The notes under the pieces: generated by a model
What the model was told of the DNA's origin: nothing
The model's input: only the letters and a program-made list of their open reading frames with translations
The model's database searches: none
Program-made: the position numbers and the translations under genes
Shown here: positions 50,746 to 60,001 of the stretch, piece by piece
How positions within the stretch are numbered: position 1 is the stretch's first letter
Layout of the letters: the number at the start of each line of letters is the position of its first letter
DNA from: JADKAV01 sp041393775
GTDB taxonomy: Bacteria; Actinomycetota; Actinomycetes; S36-B12; UBA10799
Length of the DNA stretch: 64,000 bases
Direction of reading: 5' to 3'
NCBI GenBank assembly: GCA_041393775.1
Contig: JAWKJM010000003.1
Coordinates: forward strand, 248,001 to 312,000

Positions 50746-52490
50746 GTCGGGTCCTCTCCTGCGTCCAGCGCATCGTCTGGCCGGACCGGGGTGCTCGCCG
50801 CACGGTGGTCGCCTTCGGATTCACTTCGTTGCGCCCGCTTGGGCGGCATCGACGGCATGCCCAGGGGCACTCCGAGCCCGTCCCAGTTCAGCAGGTTCAC
50901 CTTCGCCTCGGAGTCCGGAGCCACGATGGTCTCGGACTGCTGGCGCTGGGCCAGCGCGTGGAAGGTCTCGACGGCAACCGGGGTCGGACGTCCCGAGGAC
51001 TCCCCGAACGGGCCCTGCTCGTACATGCCGGAGCCGCCCTCGTAGTCCAGCGAGCAGGCCAGCTCCTCGAGGTTGCGGGCGGTCTCGGTGTGCGCCTCCG
51101 GGATCACGTAGCGGTCCTCGTACTTCGCGATGGCCAGCAGTCGGTACAGCGCGAACATCTCCTCCTCGCTCAAGCCCACCGCTGCCGGGATGCTGGGGTC
51201 CGTGGGTCGTCCGAGGTTGCTGTCGCGCATGAACGAGCGCATCGCGGCCAGGATCCCGAGGCTCTCCTTGACCGGCACGACATCACCGGCCGTGAACAAC
51301 TCGGCCAGGTACTCGATCGGGATCCGCAGTGCGTTCAGCGCCCCGAACAGGTTCCCCGCATCCTCGGCGTCGTTGCCCGTTTCGCGCAAGGCGTCGACCA
51401 CCGGGGACAGCGGAGGGACGTACCAGACCATGGGCATGGTGCGGTACTCCGGGTGAAGCGGCAGGGCGACCCTGTACTTCTTGGTCAGGGCATACACCGG
51501 TGATCTGCGCGCGGCGGCCAGCCAGTCCTGCGGGATGCCGTCTCGCAACGCCTGCTCTGCGACGTCCGGATCGTCCGGGTCCAGGATCAGATCCAGTTGC
51601 GCCTCGTACAGGTCCTGCTCATTCTCCGTGGCCGCGGCTTCGGTCACCCGGTCGGCGTCGTACAGGAACAGCCCGATGTAGCGCAGCCGCCCGACGCACG
51701 TCTCCGAGCACACGGTCGGCAGCCCGACCTCGATCCGCGGATAGCACAGGGTGCACTTCTCGGCCTTGCCCGTTCGGTGGTTGAAGTAGACCTTCTTGTA
51801 CGGGCATCCGGACACGCACATCCGCCAGCCGCGGCAGGCGTCCTGGTCGACCAGGACGATCCCGTCCTCGCTGCGCTTGTACATCGCGCCCGAGGGGCAA
51901 CTGGCCACGCAGGCCGGGTTCAGGCAATGCTCGCAAATGCGGGGCAGATAGAACATGAACGCCTGCTCGAACTCCATCCTGACCCGGTCGCCCACGTCGT
52001 CCTTGATCTTCTTGAGCACCGGGTCCTGCGTGGCCAGTTCCGGGCCACCGGCCAAGTCGTCGTCCCAGTTGGCCGACCACTGGATCTTCATCGGTTTCCC
52101 GCTGATCAGGGACTTCGGCCGCGCCACTGGTGTGTGCTCGCCCAGCGGAGCGGATATCAGATTGTCGTACTCGTAGGTCCACGGCTCGTAGTAGTCCTGC
52201 AGTTGCGGGAGCTTCGGGTTCATGAAGATCTGGGTCAGCCGGTGGAAGCGGTTGCCGGAGCGCAGACGCAGTCTCCCACGCCTGGTGAGGGTCCAGCCAC
52301 CCTTCCATTTCCCCTGGTCCTGGTACGTGCGCGGGTACCCCTGGCCCGGTCGGGTCTCGACGTTGTTGAACCACACGTACTCGACGCCGGCACGGTTGGT
52401 CCAGGCTTGCTTGCACGTCACTGAGCAGGTGTGACACCCGATGCACTTGTCGAGGTTCATCACCATGCCCATCTGCGCCATGACCTTCAT
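50742..52490 (-). CDS. narH: Respiratory nitrate reductase beta subunit
   Basis: This 582-residue iron-sulfur subunit links NarI to NarG. All four cluster motifs are visible: CIGCHTCSVTCKQ, CEHCLNPACVASCPSGAMYK, CRGWRMCVSGCP (Trp in place of Cys, giving the [3Fe-4S] site), and CTLCYPRIEVGLPTVCSETC. GGAGG lies seven bases before ATG 52490. It is the only junction in nar without overlap: a family A hairpin lies between narG and narH. Confidence 0.96.
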   Translation of the reverse strand: MKVMAQMGMVMNLDKCIGCHTCSVTCKQAWTNRAGVEYVWFNNVETRPGQGYPRTYQDQGKWKGGWTLTRRGRLRLRSGNRFHRLTQIFMNPKLPQLQDYYEPWTYEYDNLISAPLGEHTPVARPKSLISGKPMKIQWSANWDDDLAGGPELATQDPVLKKIKDDVGDRVRMEFEQAFMFYLPRICEHCLNPACVASCPSGAMYKRSEDGIVLVDQDACRGWRMCVSGCPYKKVYFNHRTGKAEKCTLCYPRIEVGLPTVCSETCVGRLRYIGLFLYDADRVTEAAATENEQDLYEAQLDLILDPDDPDVAEQALRDGIPQDWLAAARRSPVYALTKKYRVALPLHPEYRTMPMVWYVPPLSPVVDALRETGNDAEDAGNLFGALNALRIPIEYLAELFTAGDVVPVKESLGILAAMRSFMRDSNLGRPTDPSIPAAVGLSEEEMFALYRLLAIAKYEDRYVIPEAHTETARNLEELACSLDYEGGSGMYEQGPFGESSGRPTPVAVETFHALAQRQQSETIVAPDSEAKVNLLNWDGLGVPLGMPSMPPKRAQRSESEGDHRAASTPVRPDDALDAGEDPT

Positions 52491-52525
52491 GCGTAGGCCT
52501 CCTTCGTCGGTTGCGGACACGGTCG

Positions 52526-52577
52526 TTGTCGCGAAGTGCGCCTGACACGCCGGCGTTTCGGCGCACTTTCGCGACAA
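52526..52577. repeat. Family A palindrome, copy 7, inside the nar operon
   Basis: TTGTCGCGAAGTGCGCC (52526-52542) pairs with GGCGCACTTTCGCGACAA (52560-52577) over 17 bp with one bulged base. It is the short, two-arm form. It occupies the 103-bp narG-narH gap, the only non-overlapping junction of the operon. It could form a strong mRNA hairpin. Confidence 0.88.
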
Positions 52578-52593
52578 TCGGTGGCGGTGGCCA

Positions 52594-55500
52594 TCAGTAC
52601 TCCACCTCCTGCGAGCGGCGACGGATCACGGTGACCTCGTCGCGCTGGTTGCCGGTGGGTCCGAGGTAGTTGAGGAAGAACGACAGCTGCGCGTAGCCAC
52701 CGGCCACGTGCGTCGGCTTGATCAACAACCGAGTGAGCGAGTTGTGGATTCCGCCGCGCAATCCCGACGTCTCAGTCTTCGGAACGTCCACCGTGCGGTC
52801 CTTGGCGTGGTACATGAAGACCGTCCCGGCGGGCATCCGGTGGGACACGATCGCCCGCGCCACGACCACCCCGTTGCGGTTGTACGCCTCGATCCATTCG
52901 TTGTCCTTGACCCCGATCGCGTCGGCATCCTGCGGGCTCATCCAGATCTCGGGCCCGCCGCGTGACAGCGAGAGCATGAACAAGTTGTCCTGGTACTCCG
53001 AGTGGATGGACCACTTGGAGTGCGGGGTCAGGTAGCGCACCGTCACCTCTCGGCCCTCCCCCGTGCCCTGGTCCCCATACAGGCGGTGCATGTTCAGCGG
53101 TGGCCGGAACGTCGGCAGTTGCTCGCCGATCTCGGTCATCCAGTCGTGATCGAGGAAGAGGTGCTGCCGACCGGTCAGCGTGTGCCATGGCTTGAGCCGC
53201 TCCACGTTGATCGTGAACGCCGTGTAGCGCCGCCCGCCGTGCTCGCTGCCCGACCACTCCGGGCTGGTGATGACCGGGACCGGACGGGCCTGGGTGTCGG
53301 CGAACGTGATCCGCTTGCCCTCGTTGTCCATCGCCAGATCGGCCAGTTGCCGGCCGGTGCGCGCCTCGACGTGACGGAAGCCCTCCACGGCGACTCGGCC
53401 GTTGGTCGTTCCGGACAGCGTCAGGATCGCCTCGCAGGCCTGTGCCGCGGTGACCAGCGCCGGACGCCCGGCGGCAGGACCATCGGGGATGACGCCGTTG
53501 AGCCGTTTGAGCAGCTCCACCTCGGGGGCGGTGTTCACCGCGACTCCCTTCGTGAGAGTGCCCACCGTCTCCAACAGCGGTCCGAGTGCGGACATCTTCG
53601 CACCGATCGCTGTGTAGTCACGCTCGGTCACGATGAACTTCGGCGCGGTGACTCCGGGGATCAGATCGACCTCGCCTGCCTTCCAGTCCTTCACGACACC
53701 GCCCGGAACCGCCAGTTCGTCCGGCGAGTCGTGCATCAGGGGGATGGACATCAGGTCCTCGACGGTGTCCAGGTGCCCTTGCGCCAATCGGGAGACCGTC
53801 CGGCCCAGATCCCCGAAAATGTCGTAGTCGCTCTTGGTCTCCCAGGGCGGGTCGATCGCCGGGGTGAACGCGTGCACGTAGGGGTGCATGTCCGTACTCG
53901 ACAAGTCGTGCTTCTCGTACCAGGTGGCCGCCGGCAACAAGATGTCGCCGAACAACCCGCTCGAGGTCATCCGGAAGTCGATGCTGACCAGCAGGTCGAG
54001 TTTTCCGACAGGAGCGTCCTCACGCCAGGTGACCTGCTCGGAGCGGTCGGTGGTCTCGTCGGCACGCACCGCATGGCTGGTCCCGAGCAAGTGCTTCAGA
54101 AAGTACTCATTGCCCTTGCTCGACGAGCCCAGCAGGTTCGCCCGCCACAGCGTCAGCACCCGCGGCCAGTTCTCGGGGGCGTCCGGGTCCTCGATGGCGA
54201 ACTTCAGGTCCCCGGACAGCAACTGCGCCTTGACGTACTCGGGTGGTTCGATCCCGGCCGCCCGCGCCTCTCGCACGATGTCGATCGGGTTGCGGTTGAA
54301 GCTGGGGAACGACGGCATCCATCCCGACCGCGCCGACTGCGCGATGGTGTCGATCATGGAGAGATCCTGGAAACGGCCCTCGCCCAGCGGGGTCGCCAGC
54401 AGCCCGGCACCGAGGTTGTCGTAGCGCCACTGGTCGGTGTTGACGTACCAGAACGCGGTGCCGATCATCTGCCGGGCAGGCCGCGCCCAGTCGAGCGCGA
54501 ACGCCAGGTTGGCCCAGCCGGTGATCGGGCGGACCTTCTCCTGCCCGACGTAGTGCGCCCAGCCGCCGCCGTTGACGCCCTGGCAACCGGTCAGCGTGAT
54601 CATCGCCAGGAACGTGCGGTAGGTGATGTCGGAGTGGAACCAGTGGTTGGTCCCCGCTCCCAGGATGATCATCGAGCGCCCGCCGGAGTCCTCGGCGTTC
54701 TGCGCGAACTCCCGGCCGATCCGGATGGCCTGCGCCGCCGGCACGCTGGTGATCTCCTCCTGCCACGCCGGGGTGTAGGGCGCCGGGTCGTTGTAGTCGG
54801 CCGGCCATTCGCCGGGCAGTCCGTCGCGGCCCACGCCGTATTGGGCCAGCATCAGGTCGAACACCGTGGTGACCAGTCGCTGACCACCGGTCGTGTTCAC
54901 GGGCACGACCGGGACACCGCGGGTGTGCACGCCGCCGCCCTCGCTGCTCTCGTGGCCGACGTCGAAGCGGGGCAGCAGCACCTCGACGTTGTGCGAGCCG
55001 CCGGCGTTGTGCAGGGACAGGGCAGGGTCGACACCCTCCAGGTCGAGGTTCCACCTGCCCTTGCCGGCTTCGGCGTACCGGAAGCCCATCGACCCGTTCG
55101 GCACGACCGGCCGACCGGTTGCGGAATCGACCAGCACGGTCTTGAACGCAGCACCCTCACCGTCGTCGCCGAGGTCTGCGGCAGTGAGGAACTTGTCCGG
55201 CACGTAGGCACCGTCCTTCTCCTTGACGGTGACGAGGAACGGCAGGTCGGAGTACTTCTTCACGTAGTCGATGAACCGGGGGACCTGCCGCTCGACGTAG
55301 AACTCCTTCAGGATCACGTGCCCCATGGCCATCCCAAGCGCTCCGTCGGTACCCGGGTGCGGGTTGAGCCACTCGTCGGCGAACTTCGTGTTGTCCGCAT
55401 AGTCCGGCGACACGGTGACGACCTTCTGCCCGCGGTACCGGGCCTCGGTCATGAAGTGGGCGTCGGGGGTACGGGTCGTGGGAACGTTCGCCCCCCACAT

Positions 55501-56274
55501 GATCAGGTAGCTGGCGTTCCACCAGTCCGCCGACTCCGGCACATCGGTCTGGTCACCGAACACCTGCGGCGAGGCGACGGGCAGGTCGCAGTACCAGTCG
55601 TAGAAGCTCAGCATCGCCCCGCCCATGAGGCTGATGAAGCGGCTGCCGGCGGCGTGCGAGGCCATCGACATGGCGGGGATCGGCGAGAACCCGAAGATCC
55701 GGTCCGGGCCGTGCGCCTTGACGGTATGCACGTGCGCTGCTGCGATCATCTCGTTGACCTCGGCCCACGAGGAACGGACCAGACCGCCCTTACCGCGCGC
55801 CTGCTGGTACGCGCGACGGATGTCCTCGTTGCCGACCACGGCGGCCCAGGCGTCGACCGGGTCGGGGTGCGCGGACTTGGCTGCCCGGTATGCCTCGAGC
55901 AGCACCGAGCGCACATACGGATAGCGGATCCGGGTGGGTGAGTAGGTGTACCAGGAGAACGCGGCACCCCGTGGACACCCACGGGGTTCGTACTCCGGGG
56001 AGTCGGGGCCCACCGACGGGTAGTCGGTCTGCTGGGTCTCCCAGGTGATCACGCCGTCCTTGACGTAGACCTTCCAGGAGCAGGAGCCGGTGCAGTTGAC
56101 GCCGTGCGTGGAGCGCACGACTTTGTCATGGCTCCAGCGATCCCGGTAGAACACGTCACCTTCGCGGCCGCCCTCGCGAGTGACGGTCCGTAGGTCCTCG
56201 GAGACCTTGCCGGGTGTGAAGAACCGCCCAGCCTTGACGAGGAACTCGTCGGTGGCCTCGGTGCGAGTGGTCAT
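52594..56274 (-). CDS. narG: Respiratory nitrate reductase alpha subunit
   Basis: This 1226-residue catalytic subunit reduces nitrate at a Mo-bisMGD centre facing the cytosol. The N-terminal cluster motif has the His-type form HGVNCTGSCSW plus CPRG, and the Mo-ligand Asp lies in WYCDLPVASPQVFGDQTDVPESADWWN-like sequence (YCDLPVASP). No twin-Arg signal is seen, in line with cytosolic NarG. ATG 56274 overlaps the stop of the upstream regulator. Downstream are narH, narJ, narI and ywiC. Confidence 0.97.
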   Translation of the reverse strand: MTTRTEATDEFLVKAGRFFTPGKVSEDLRTVTREGGREGDVFYRDRWSHDKVVRSTHGVNCTGSCSWKVYVKDGVITWETQQTDYPSVGPDSPEYEPRGCPRGAAFSWYTYSPTRIRYPYVRSVLLEAYRAAKSAHPDPVDAWAAVVGNEDIRRAYQQARGKGGLVRSSWAEVNEMIAAAHVHTVKAHGPDRIFGFSPIPAMSMASHAAGSRFISLMGGAMLSFYDWYCDLPVASPQVFGDQTDVPESADWWNASYLIMWGANVPTTRTPDAHFMTEARYRGQKVVTVSPDYADNTKFADEWLNPHPGTDGALGMAMGHVILKEFYVERQVPRFIDYVKKYSDLPFLVTVKEKDGAYVPDKFLTAADLGDDGEGAAFKTVLVDSATGRPVVPNGSMGFRYAEAGKGRWNLDLEGVDPALSLHNAGGSHNVEVLLPRFDVGHESSEGGGVHTRGVPVVPVNTTGGQRLVTTVFDLMLAQYGVGRDGLPGEWPADYNDPAPYTPAWQEEITSVPAAQAIRIGREFAQNAEDSGGRSMIILGAGTNHWFHSDITYRTFLAMITLTGCQGVNGGGWAHYVGQEKVRPITGWANLAFALDWARPARQMIGTAFWYVNTDQWRYDNLGAGLLATPLGEGRFQDLSMIDTIAQSARSGWMPSFPSFNRNPIDIVREARAAGIEPPEYVKAQLLSGDLKFAIEDPDAPENWPRVLTLWRANLLGSSSKGNEYFLKHLLGTSHAVRADETTDRSEQVTWREDAPVGKLDLLVSIDFRMTSSGLFGDILLPAATWYEKHDLSSTDMHPYVHAFTPAIDPPWETKSDYDIFGDLGRTVSRLAQGHLDTVEDLMSIPLMHDSPDELAVPGGVVKDWKAGEVDLIPGVTAPKFIVTERDYTAIGAKMSALGPLLETVGTLTKGVAVNTAPEVELLKRLNGVIPDGPAAGRPALVTAAQACEAILTLSGTTNGRVAVEGFRHVEARTGRQLADLAMDNEGKRITFADTQARPVPVITSPEWSGSEHGGRRYTAFTINVERLKPWHTLTGRQHLFLDHDWMTEIGEQLPTFRPPLNMHRLYGDQGTGEGREVTVRYLTPHSKWSIHSEYQDNLFMLSLSRGGPEIWMSPQDADAIGVKDNEWIEAYNRNGVVVARAIVSHRMPAGTVFMYHAKDRTVDVPKTETSGLRGGIHNSLTRLLIKPTHVAGGYAQLSFFLNYLGPTGNQRDEVTVIRRRSQEVEY

Positions 56275-57056
56275 GCCGTACCCCTTCTCGACTGCTTCTT
56301 CGTGGTCTTCGGGCCGCTCTTCGGCTTCGCTGATTCCGGGTCGGAGCCCGGCACGGTCCACGCGGGCTCGGCGTCGGGCCGACGCAGACGCGCGACACAC
56401 ACGCCCGGGCGCGCGAAGACATCCAGCGACTCCAGGTGCACGTCCTGTCCGGTCCCTGCCAGGACCTGCTCCAGCGCTCTGGCATGGATGTCGCAGATCA
56501 CGGGATGCTCGGCCACGAGCGCCGCGTACGGGCACTGTCCGAGGTACACCGCGTCCCCGACCGGCGAGACGTCCACCGCGAAACCGAGCTGGGACAGTGC
56601 GTGCGCAGCAGCCGTGACCGCCGCATCGGGCGATCGTGCCGGTTCCCGTGAGACATGTTCGGCCTCGCGCCATCTGGTCGCCGCCTCATGGGCGAAGTCC
56701 GGGCTCTCCGCAGCCGTCAGCGCATTGGACAACTCGTCGGCCAGCCGGCGGTAGGGGTCGTCTGTGACCGTCGCCCGGTACAGCCATTTTGGCCGGCCGC
56801 GGCCCTCTGACTGCTGGCGGAATCGTTCAACTCGTCCCGCTGCCCGGAGCACGTCGAGGTGGGTGCGCACAGTGTTCACGTGCAGTCTCGTGACTGCCGC
56901 GATGTCCTCGACGTTCAGCGGACGACCGGCCTCCGCGAGGATCTGAGCGATCGTTTCGCGGCTCGTGTCCGGTTCGGCCGTATCGCTCGAACGCAGGTGG
57001 CCCAGGCGCGCCAGTCTCCGTCCGATGGTGTCCGCAGCGCTCATAAACACAGTCAT
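56271..57056 (-). CDS. Winged-helix regulator with SufR-like cysteines (nar operon regulator)
   Basis: This 261-residue regulator has an N-terminal winged helix (RETIAQILAEAGRPLNVEDIAAVTRLHVNTVRTHLDVLRAAGRV) and a C-terminal Cys set C-x12-C-x31-C (QCPYAALVAEHPVICDIHARA ... GVCVARL), like the Fe-S-binding region of SufR regulators. It may sense redox state, oxygen or nitric oxide. ATG 57056 or ATG 57044 is the start. The stop overlaps narG, so regulator and reductase share one mRNA. The C-terminus is Lys/Arg-rich. Confidence 0.84.
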   Translation of the reverse strand: MTVFMSAADTIGRRLARLGHLRSSDTAEPDTSRETIAQILAEAGRPLNVEDIAAVTRLHVNTVRTHLDVLRAAGRVERFRQQSEGRGRPKWLYRATVTDDPYRRLADELSNALTAAESPDFAHEAATRWREAEHVSREPARSPDAAVTAAAHALSQLGFAVDVSPVGDAVYLGQCPYAALVAEHPVICDIHARALEQVLAGTGQDVHLESLDVFARPGVCVARLRRPDAEPAWTVPGSDPESAKPKSGPKTTKKQSRRGTA

Positions 57057-57065
57057 ACCATATTC

Positions 57066-57092
57066 CACCGTTGTTTTGTATTTTACACGGTG
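57066..57092. promoter_or_regulatory. Inverted repeat in divergent nar-narK promoter
   Basis: CACCGT (57066-57071) and ACGGTG (57087-57092) are inverted with a 15-bp gap in the 73-bp AT-rich region between the regulator and narK starts. It is the best candidate operator for the adjacent regulator. Only the symmetry supports it. Confidence 0.5.
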
Positions 57093-57129
57093 ATAACATC
57101 GCATCAGTGAAAATAGATAGGGGTACCTG

Positions 57130-58509
57130 ATGACCGTCGCCGAGGTAGACCCGGCTGTCACTGGAAGCAGGTGGGGGCTGCGACCCGGAGCGGTTCGCAT
57201 CCTCGTCATCTCGACCGTCGGCTTCACCCTGATGTTCGCGGTGTGGCTGATGTTCGGTGTGCTGGGGATCCCCATCCGCACGGAGTTCGGCCTGACTGAC
57301 GTCCAGCTGTCCTGGATCACGGCCGTCGCTGTGCTCAACGGCGCGATCTGGCGCCTGCCCTTCGGAATCCTCGCCGACCGGGTCGGGGGCCGCTTGGTGA
57401 TGACCGTCATGCTGGTGGCCACCGCCATCCCCGCGTACCTCGTCTCCACCGCGACCTCGTACGCACACCTGCTGATCTACGCGTTCCTCGTCGGCCTGGC
57501 CGGGAACGCGTTCAGCGTCGGTATCGCCTGGGTCAGCGCCTGGTGGCCACGCCGCCACCAGGGCCTGGCCCTGGGGATCTTCGGGGCGGGCAACGTGGGC
57601 GCCTCGGTCACCAAGTTCATCGGACCTGCCCTGATCGTCGCCGTGCCGGCCACCGGCGTGCTCGGACTCACACCGGGCGGATGGCGGTTCGTCCCGTTCC
57701 TGTACATGCTGCTCCTGCTCATCATGGCCGCCATCACGTGGTTCGTGAGCCCGCACCACGACATCGTGCCCGGTCAGGGCAGGTCGCTGGCGTCGATGCT
57801 CATGCCGTTGAAGCAACTGCGGGTCTGGCGGTTCAGCCTGTACTACGTGGTCTCCTTCGGCGCCTACGTCGCGCTGGCGGCCTGGCTCCCCAAGTACTAC
57901 GTGGACGTCTACGGGCTGGATCTGACCCACGCCGCCCTGTTGACGGCGCTGTTCATCTTCCCGGCCTCACTGCTGCGCCCGGTGGGCGGCTGGTTCTCTG
58001 ACCGGGTGGGTGCCCGCCGGGTCATGTACGCCATGTTCGCCATCATGCTGACCACCACGGGGATCCTGATGATGCCGTACGGATACGTCGTGATCGAGAA
58101 GGCCGACGGCGGCACGAACGAGATCCTGCCCTGGACCGTCGGGGTCGGGCTGTTCACCGTACTCGTGTTCCTGACCGGATGCGCGATGGGGATCGGGAAG
58201 GCCGCCGTCTACAAGCACATCCCCGAGTACTTCCCCCACGACGTCGGCGCGGTCGGCGGGCTGGTCGGCTCGATCGGGGCGCTGGGCGGGTTCTTCCTGC
58301 CGCCGATGTTCGCCTACGCGACCGAGTGGACCGGCGCCCCGCAATCGACGTTCGGGGTCCTGTTCCTGGTCACTCTGGTGGCTGCGCTGTGGATGCACTT
58401 GACCATCGTGAGCATGCTGCACAAAGCGAGTCCGCAACTCACGCACAAGTTTGAGCACGATCACGACTCGGACAGCCCGAGCGACATGAGGACAGGAGCG
58501 AGCGCATGA
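57130..58509 (+). CDS. narK: NarK-type nitrate/nitrite MFS transporter (type 1-like)
   Basis: This 459-residue major-facilitator transporter has 12 hydrophobic segments and NarK motifs GLAGNAFSVGIAWVSAWW and GIFGAGNVGASVTKF. The conserved Arg in the first half (AIWRLPFGILADRVGG) is present. Type 1 NarK proteins usually act as nitrate/proton symporters. ATG 57130 follows the divergent promoter. Its stop overlaps narK2 (ATGA). Confidence 0.93.
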   Translation: MTVAEVDPAVTGSRWGLRPGAVRILVISTVGFTLMFAVWLMFGVLGIPIRTEFGLTDVQLSWITAVAVLNGAIWRLPFGILADRVGGRLVMTVMLVATAIPAYLVSTATSYAHLLIYAFLVGLAGNAFSVGIAWVSAWWPRRHQGLALGIFGAGNVGASVTKFIGPALIVAVPATGVLGLTPGGWRFVPFLYMLLLLIMAAITWFVSPHHDIVPGQGRSLASMLMPLKQLRVWRFSLYYVVSFGAYVALAAWLPKYYVDVYGLDLTHAALLTALFIFPASLLRPVGGWFSDRVGARRVMYAMFAIMLTTTGILMMPYGYVVIEKADGGTNEILPWTVGVGLFTVLVFLTGCAMGIGKAAVYKHIPEYFPHDVGAVGGLVGSIGALGGFFLPPMFAYATEWTGAPQSTFGVLFLVTLVAALWMHLTIVSMLHKASPQLTHKFEHDHDSDSPSDMRTGASA

Positions 58510-59852
58510 GTTCTCCAGTTGCCAGCACACCGAAGCACACAGGCGGTGACTGGCTGGAAAGTTGGGACCCCGAGGACGCCCATAGCTGGGATTCCAGGCG
58601 GGCGTGGAAGACGCTGTGGATCACCACGTTCAACCTGACTCTCGCCTTTGTCACATGGTTCCTCGTCTCGGCCCTGGCGCCGATCCTGAACTCGATCGGT
58701 TTCGACCTCTCGAAGGGTCAGCTCTACTGGCTGGCGGCCATGCCCGGACTCGCCGGCGGCTCGCTGCGGCTGGTCTGGATGTTCCTGCCGCCCATCCTCG
58801 GCACCCGCAAGCTCGTGTGGCTCAGCAGTGCGCTGATGCTGGTCCCGATCGTGGGCTGGGCGCTCGCCGTCCAGAACCCGGACACCTCGTTCGCCGTACT
58901 GATGCTCTTGGCCGCGATGGCCGGTGTCGGTGGCGGGGTGTTCAGCGGCTTCATGCCAAGCACGTCGTTCTGGTTCCCCAAAGCCAAACAGGGCACCGCC
59001 CTGGGCATCCAGGCCGGCATCGGAAACTTCGGCGTCAGCCTCGTGCAGTTCGTGACGCCATGGGTGGTCGGGTTCTCGATGCTCGCAGTGCTGGGTGCCT
59101 CCCAGACGTTCTCCAATCCGGAGAAGGGAATCGAGAAGCAGGTCTGGTACCAGAACGCCGGCTACATCTGGGTGCCGTTCGTGGTCGTCGGGGTGATTCT
59201 GGCCTACACCATGCTGAAATCCGTGCCTGTCAAAGCCCGCGGCGTCAAGGAGCAACTGGACATCTTCGGCAACAAGCACACGTGGTTGATGACGCTGCTG
59301 TACATCATCACATTCGGGACCTTCTCGGGGCTGGCGGCGCAATTCGCACTGCTCATCAAGAACTACTACGGCACACCGTTCGGCGCCGATGCGGTCAACC
59401 CAGCGCAGTACGCCTTCTACGGGGCGTTGATCGGGTCCGCGGCCCGGGTGCTCGCCGGGCCTATCGCCGACCGGGTTGGTGGGGCCAGGGTGACGCTTGT
59501 CGCGATCGTCGGCATCGGCGCCTCCGCGCTGTTCACATCGTTCCAGCTCTCGCCCACCAGCGCCGACCAGTTCCCCGCATTCTTCTGGGGGATGATCGCG
59601 ATCTTCTTCTTCACCGGGGTCGGCAACGCCAGCACCTTCAAGCAGATGCCGATGATCTTCGAACCCCGCCAGGCCGGCGGCGTCATCGGCTGGACGGCCG
59701 CGATCGCGGCCTTCGGTCCGTTCGTGTTCGGCGTCATGTTCGCCACGGGGAACACCCAGCTGCTCTACTGGCTGGGGACCTTCACCTGCCTGATCGGGGC
59801 GGTCGTGACGTGGTACTACTACGCGCGAGCGGGCGCTGAGAAGCCTTCGTGA
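58506..59852 (+). CDS. narK2: NarK-type nitrate/nitrite MFS transporter (type 2-like)
   Basis: This 448-residue second NarK starts at ATG 58506 within the stop of the first. Motifs are GVGGGVFSGFMPSTSFWFP and GIQAGIGNFGVSLVQF, with the substrate Arg in GGSLRLVW. Type 2 NarK proteins usually exchange nitrate for nitrite. Types 1 and 2 are fused in some proteobacteria; here they stay as two overlapping genes. Confidence 0.92.
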   Translation: MSSPVASTPKHTGGDWLESWDPEDAHSWDSRRAWKTLWITTFNLTLAFVTWFLVSALAPILNSIGFDLSKGQLYWLAAMPGLAGGSLRLVWMFLPPILGTRKLVWLSSALMLVPIVGWALAVQNPDTSFAVLMLLAAMAGVGGGVFSGFMPSTSFWFPKAKQGTALGIQAGIGNFGVSLVQFVTPWVVGFSMLAVLGASQTFSNPEKGIEKQVWYQNAGYIWVPFVVVGVILAYTMLKSVPVKARGVKEQLDIFGNKHTWLMTLLYIITFGTFSGLAAQFALLIKNYYGTPFGADAVNPAQYAFYGALIGSAARVLAGPIADRVGGARVTLVAIVGIGASALFTSFQLSPTSADQFPAFFWGMIAIFFFTGVGNASTFKQMPMIFEPRQAGGVIGWTAAIAAFGPFVFGVMFATGNTQLLYWLGTFTCLIGAVVTWYYYARAGAEKPS

Positions 59853-59868
59853 TCTCCGCAGATGCCCG

Positions 59869-59989
59869 CTGCAACGAAGTTGTGGCTAGCCGGAGGTGGT
59901 TTGTGACGATGTTGGGCGGGAACGCGGGCTGTCGCCAGCAACAACGTCACGCGGCAGTGGCCGGGGCCGACAACAACGTGACAATCACG
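59869..59989. repeat. Family A intergenic palindrome, copy 8 (divergent)
   Basis: Four arms can be seen: GCAACGAAGTTGTGG (59871-), TTTGTGACGATGTTGGGCG (59900-), CCAGCAACAACGTCACGCG (59935-), and CAACAACGTGACAATC (59971-). It fills the 149-bp gap between the convergent narK2 and moeA genes and is the most diverged copy. Confidence 0.7.
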
Positions 59990-60001
59990 CGCGCGGACGC
60001 C

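Noticed and set aside
53002..55941. 979-residue open frame antisense to narG
   Set aside because: It mirrors narG codons, has no domain features and is explained by high GC, where antisense stops are rare.
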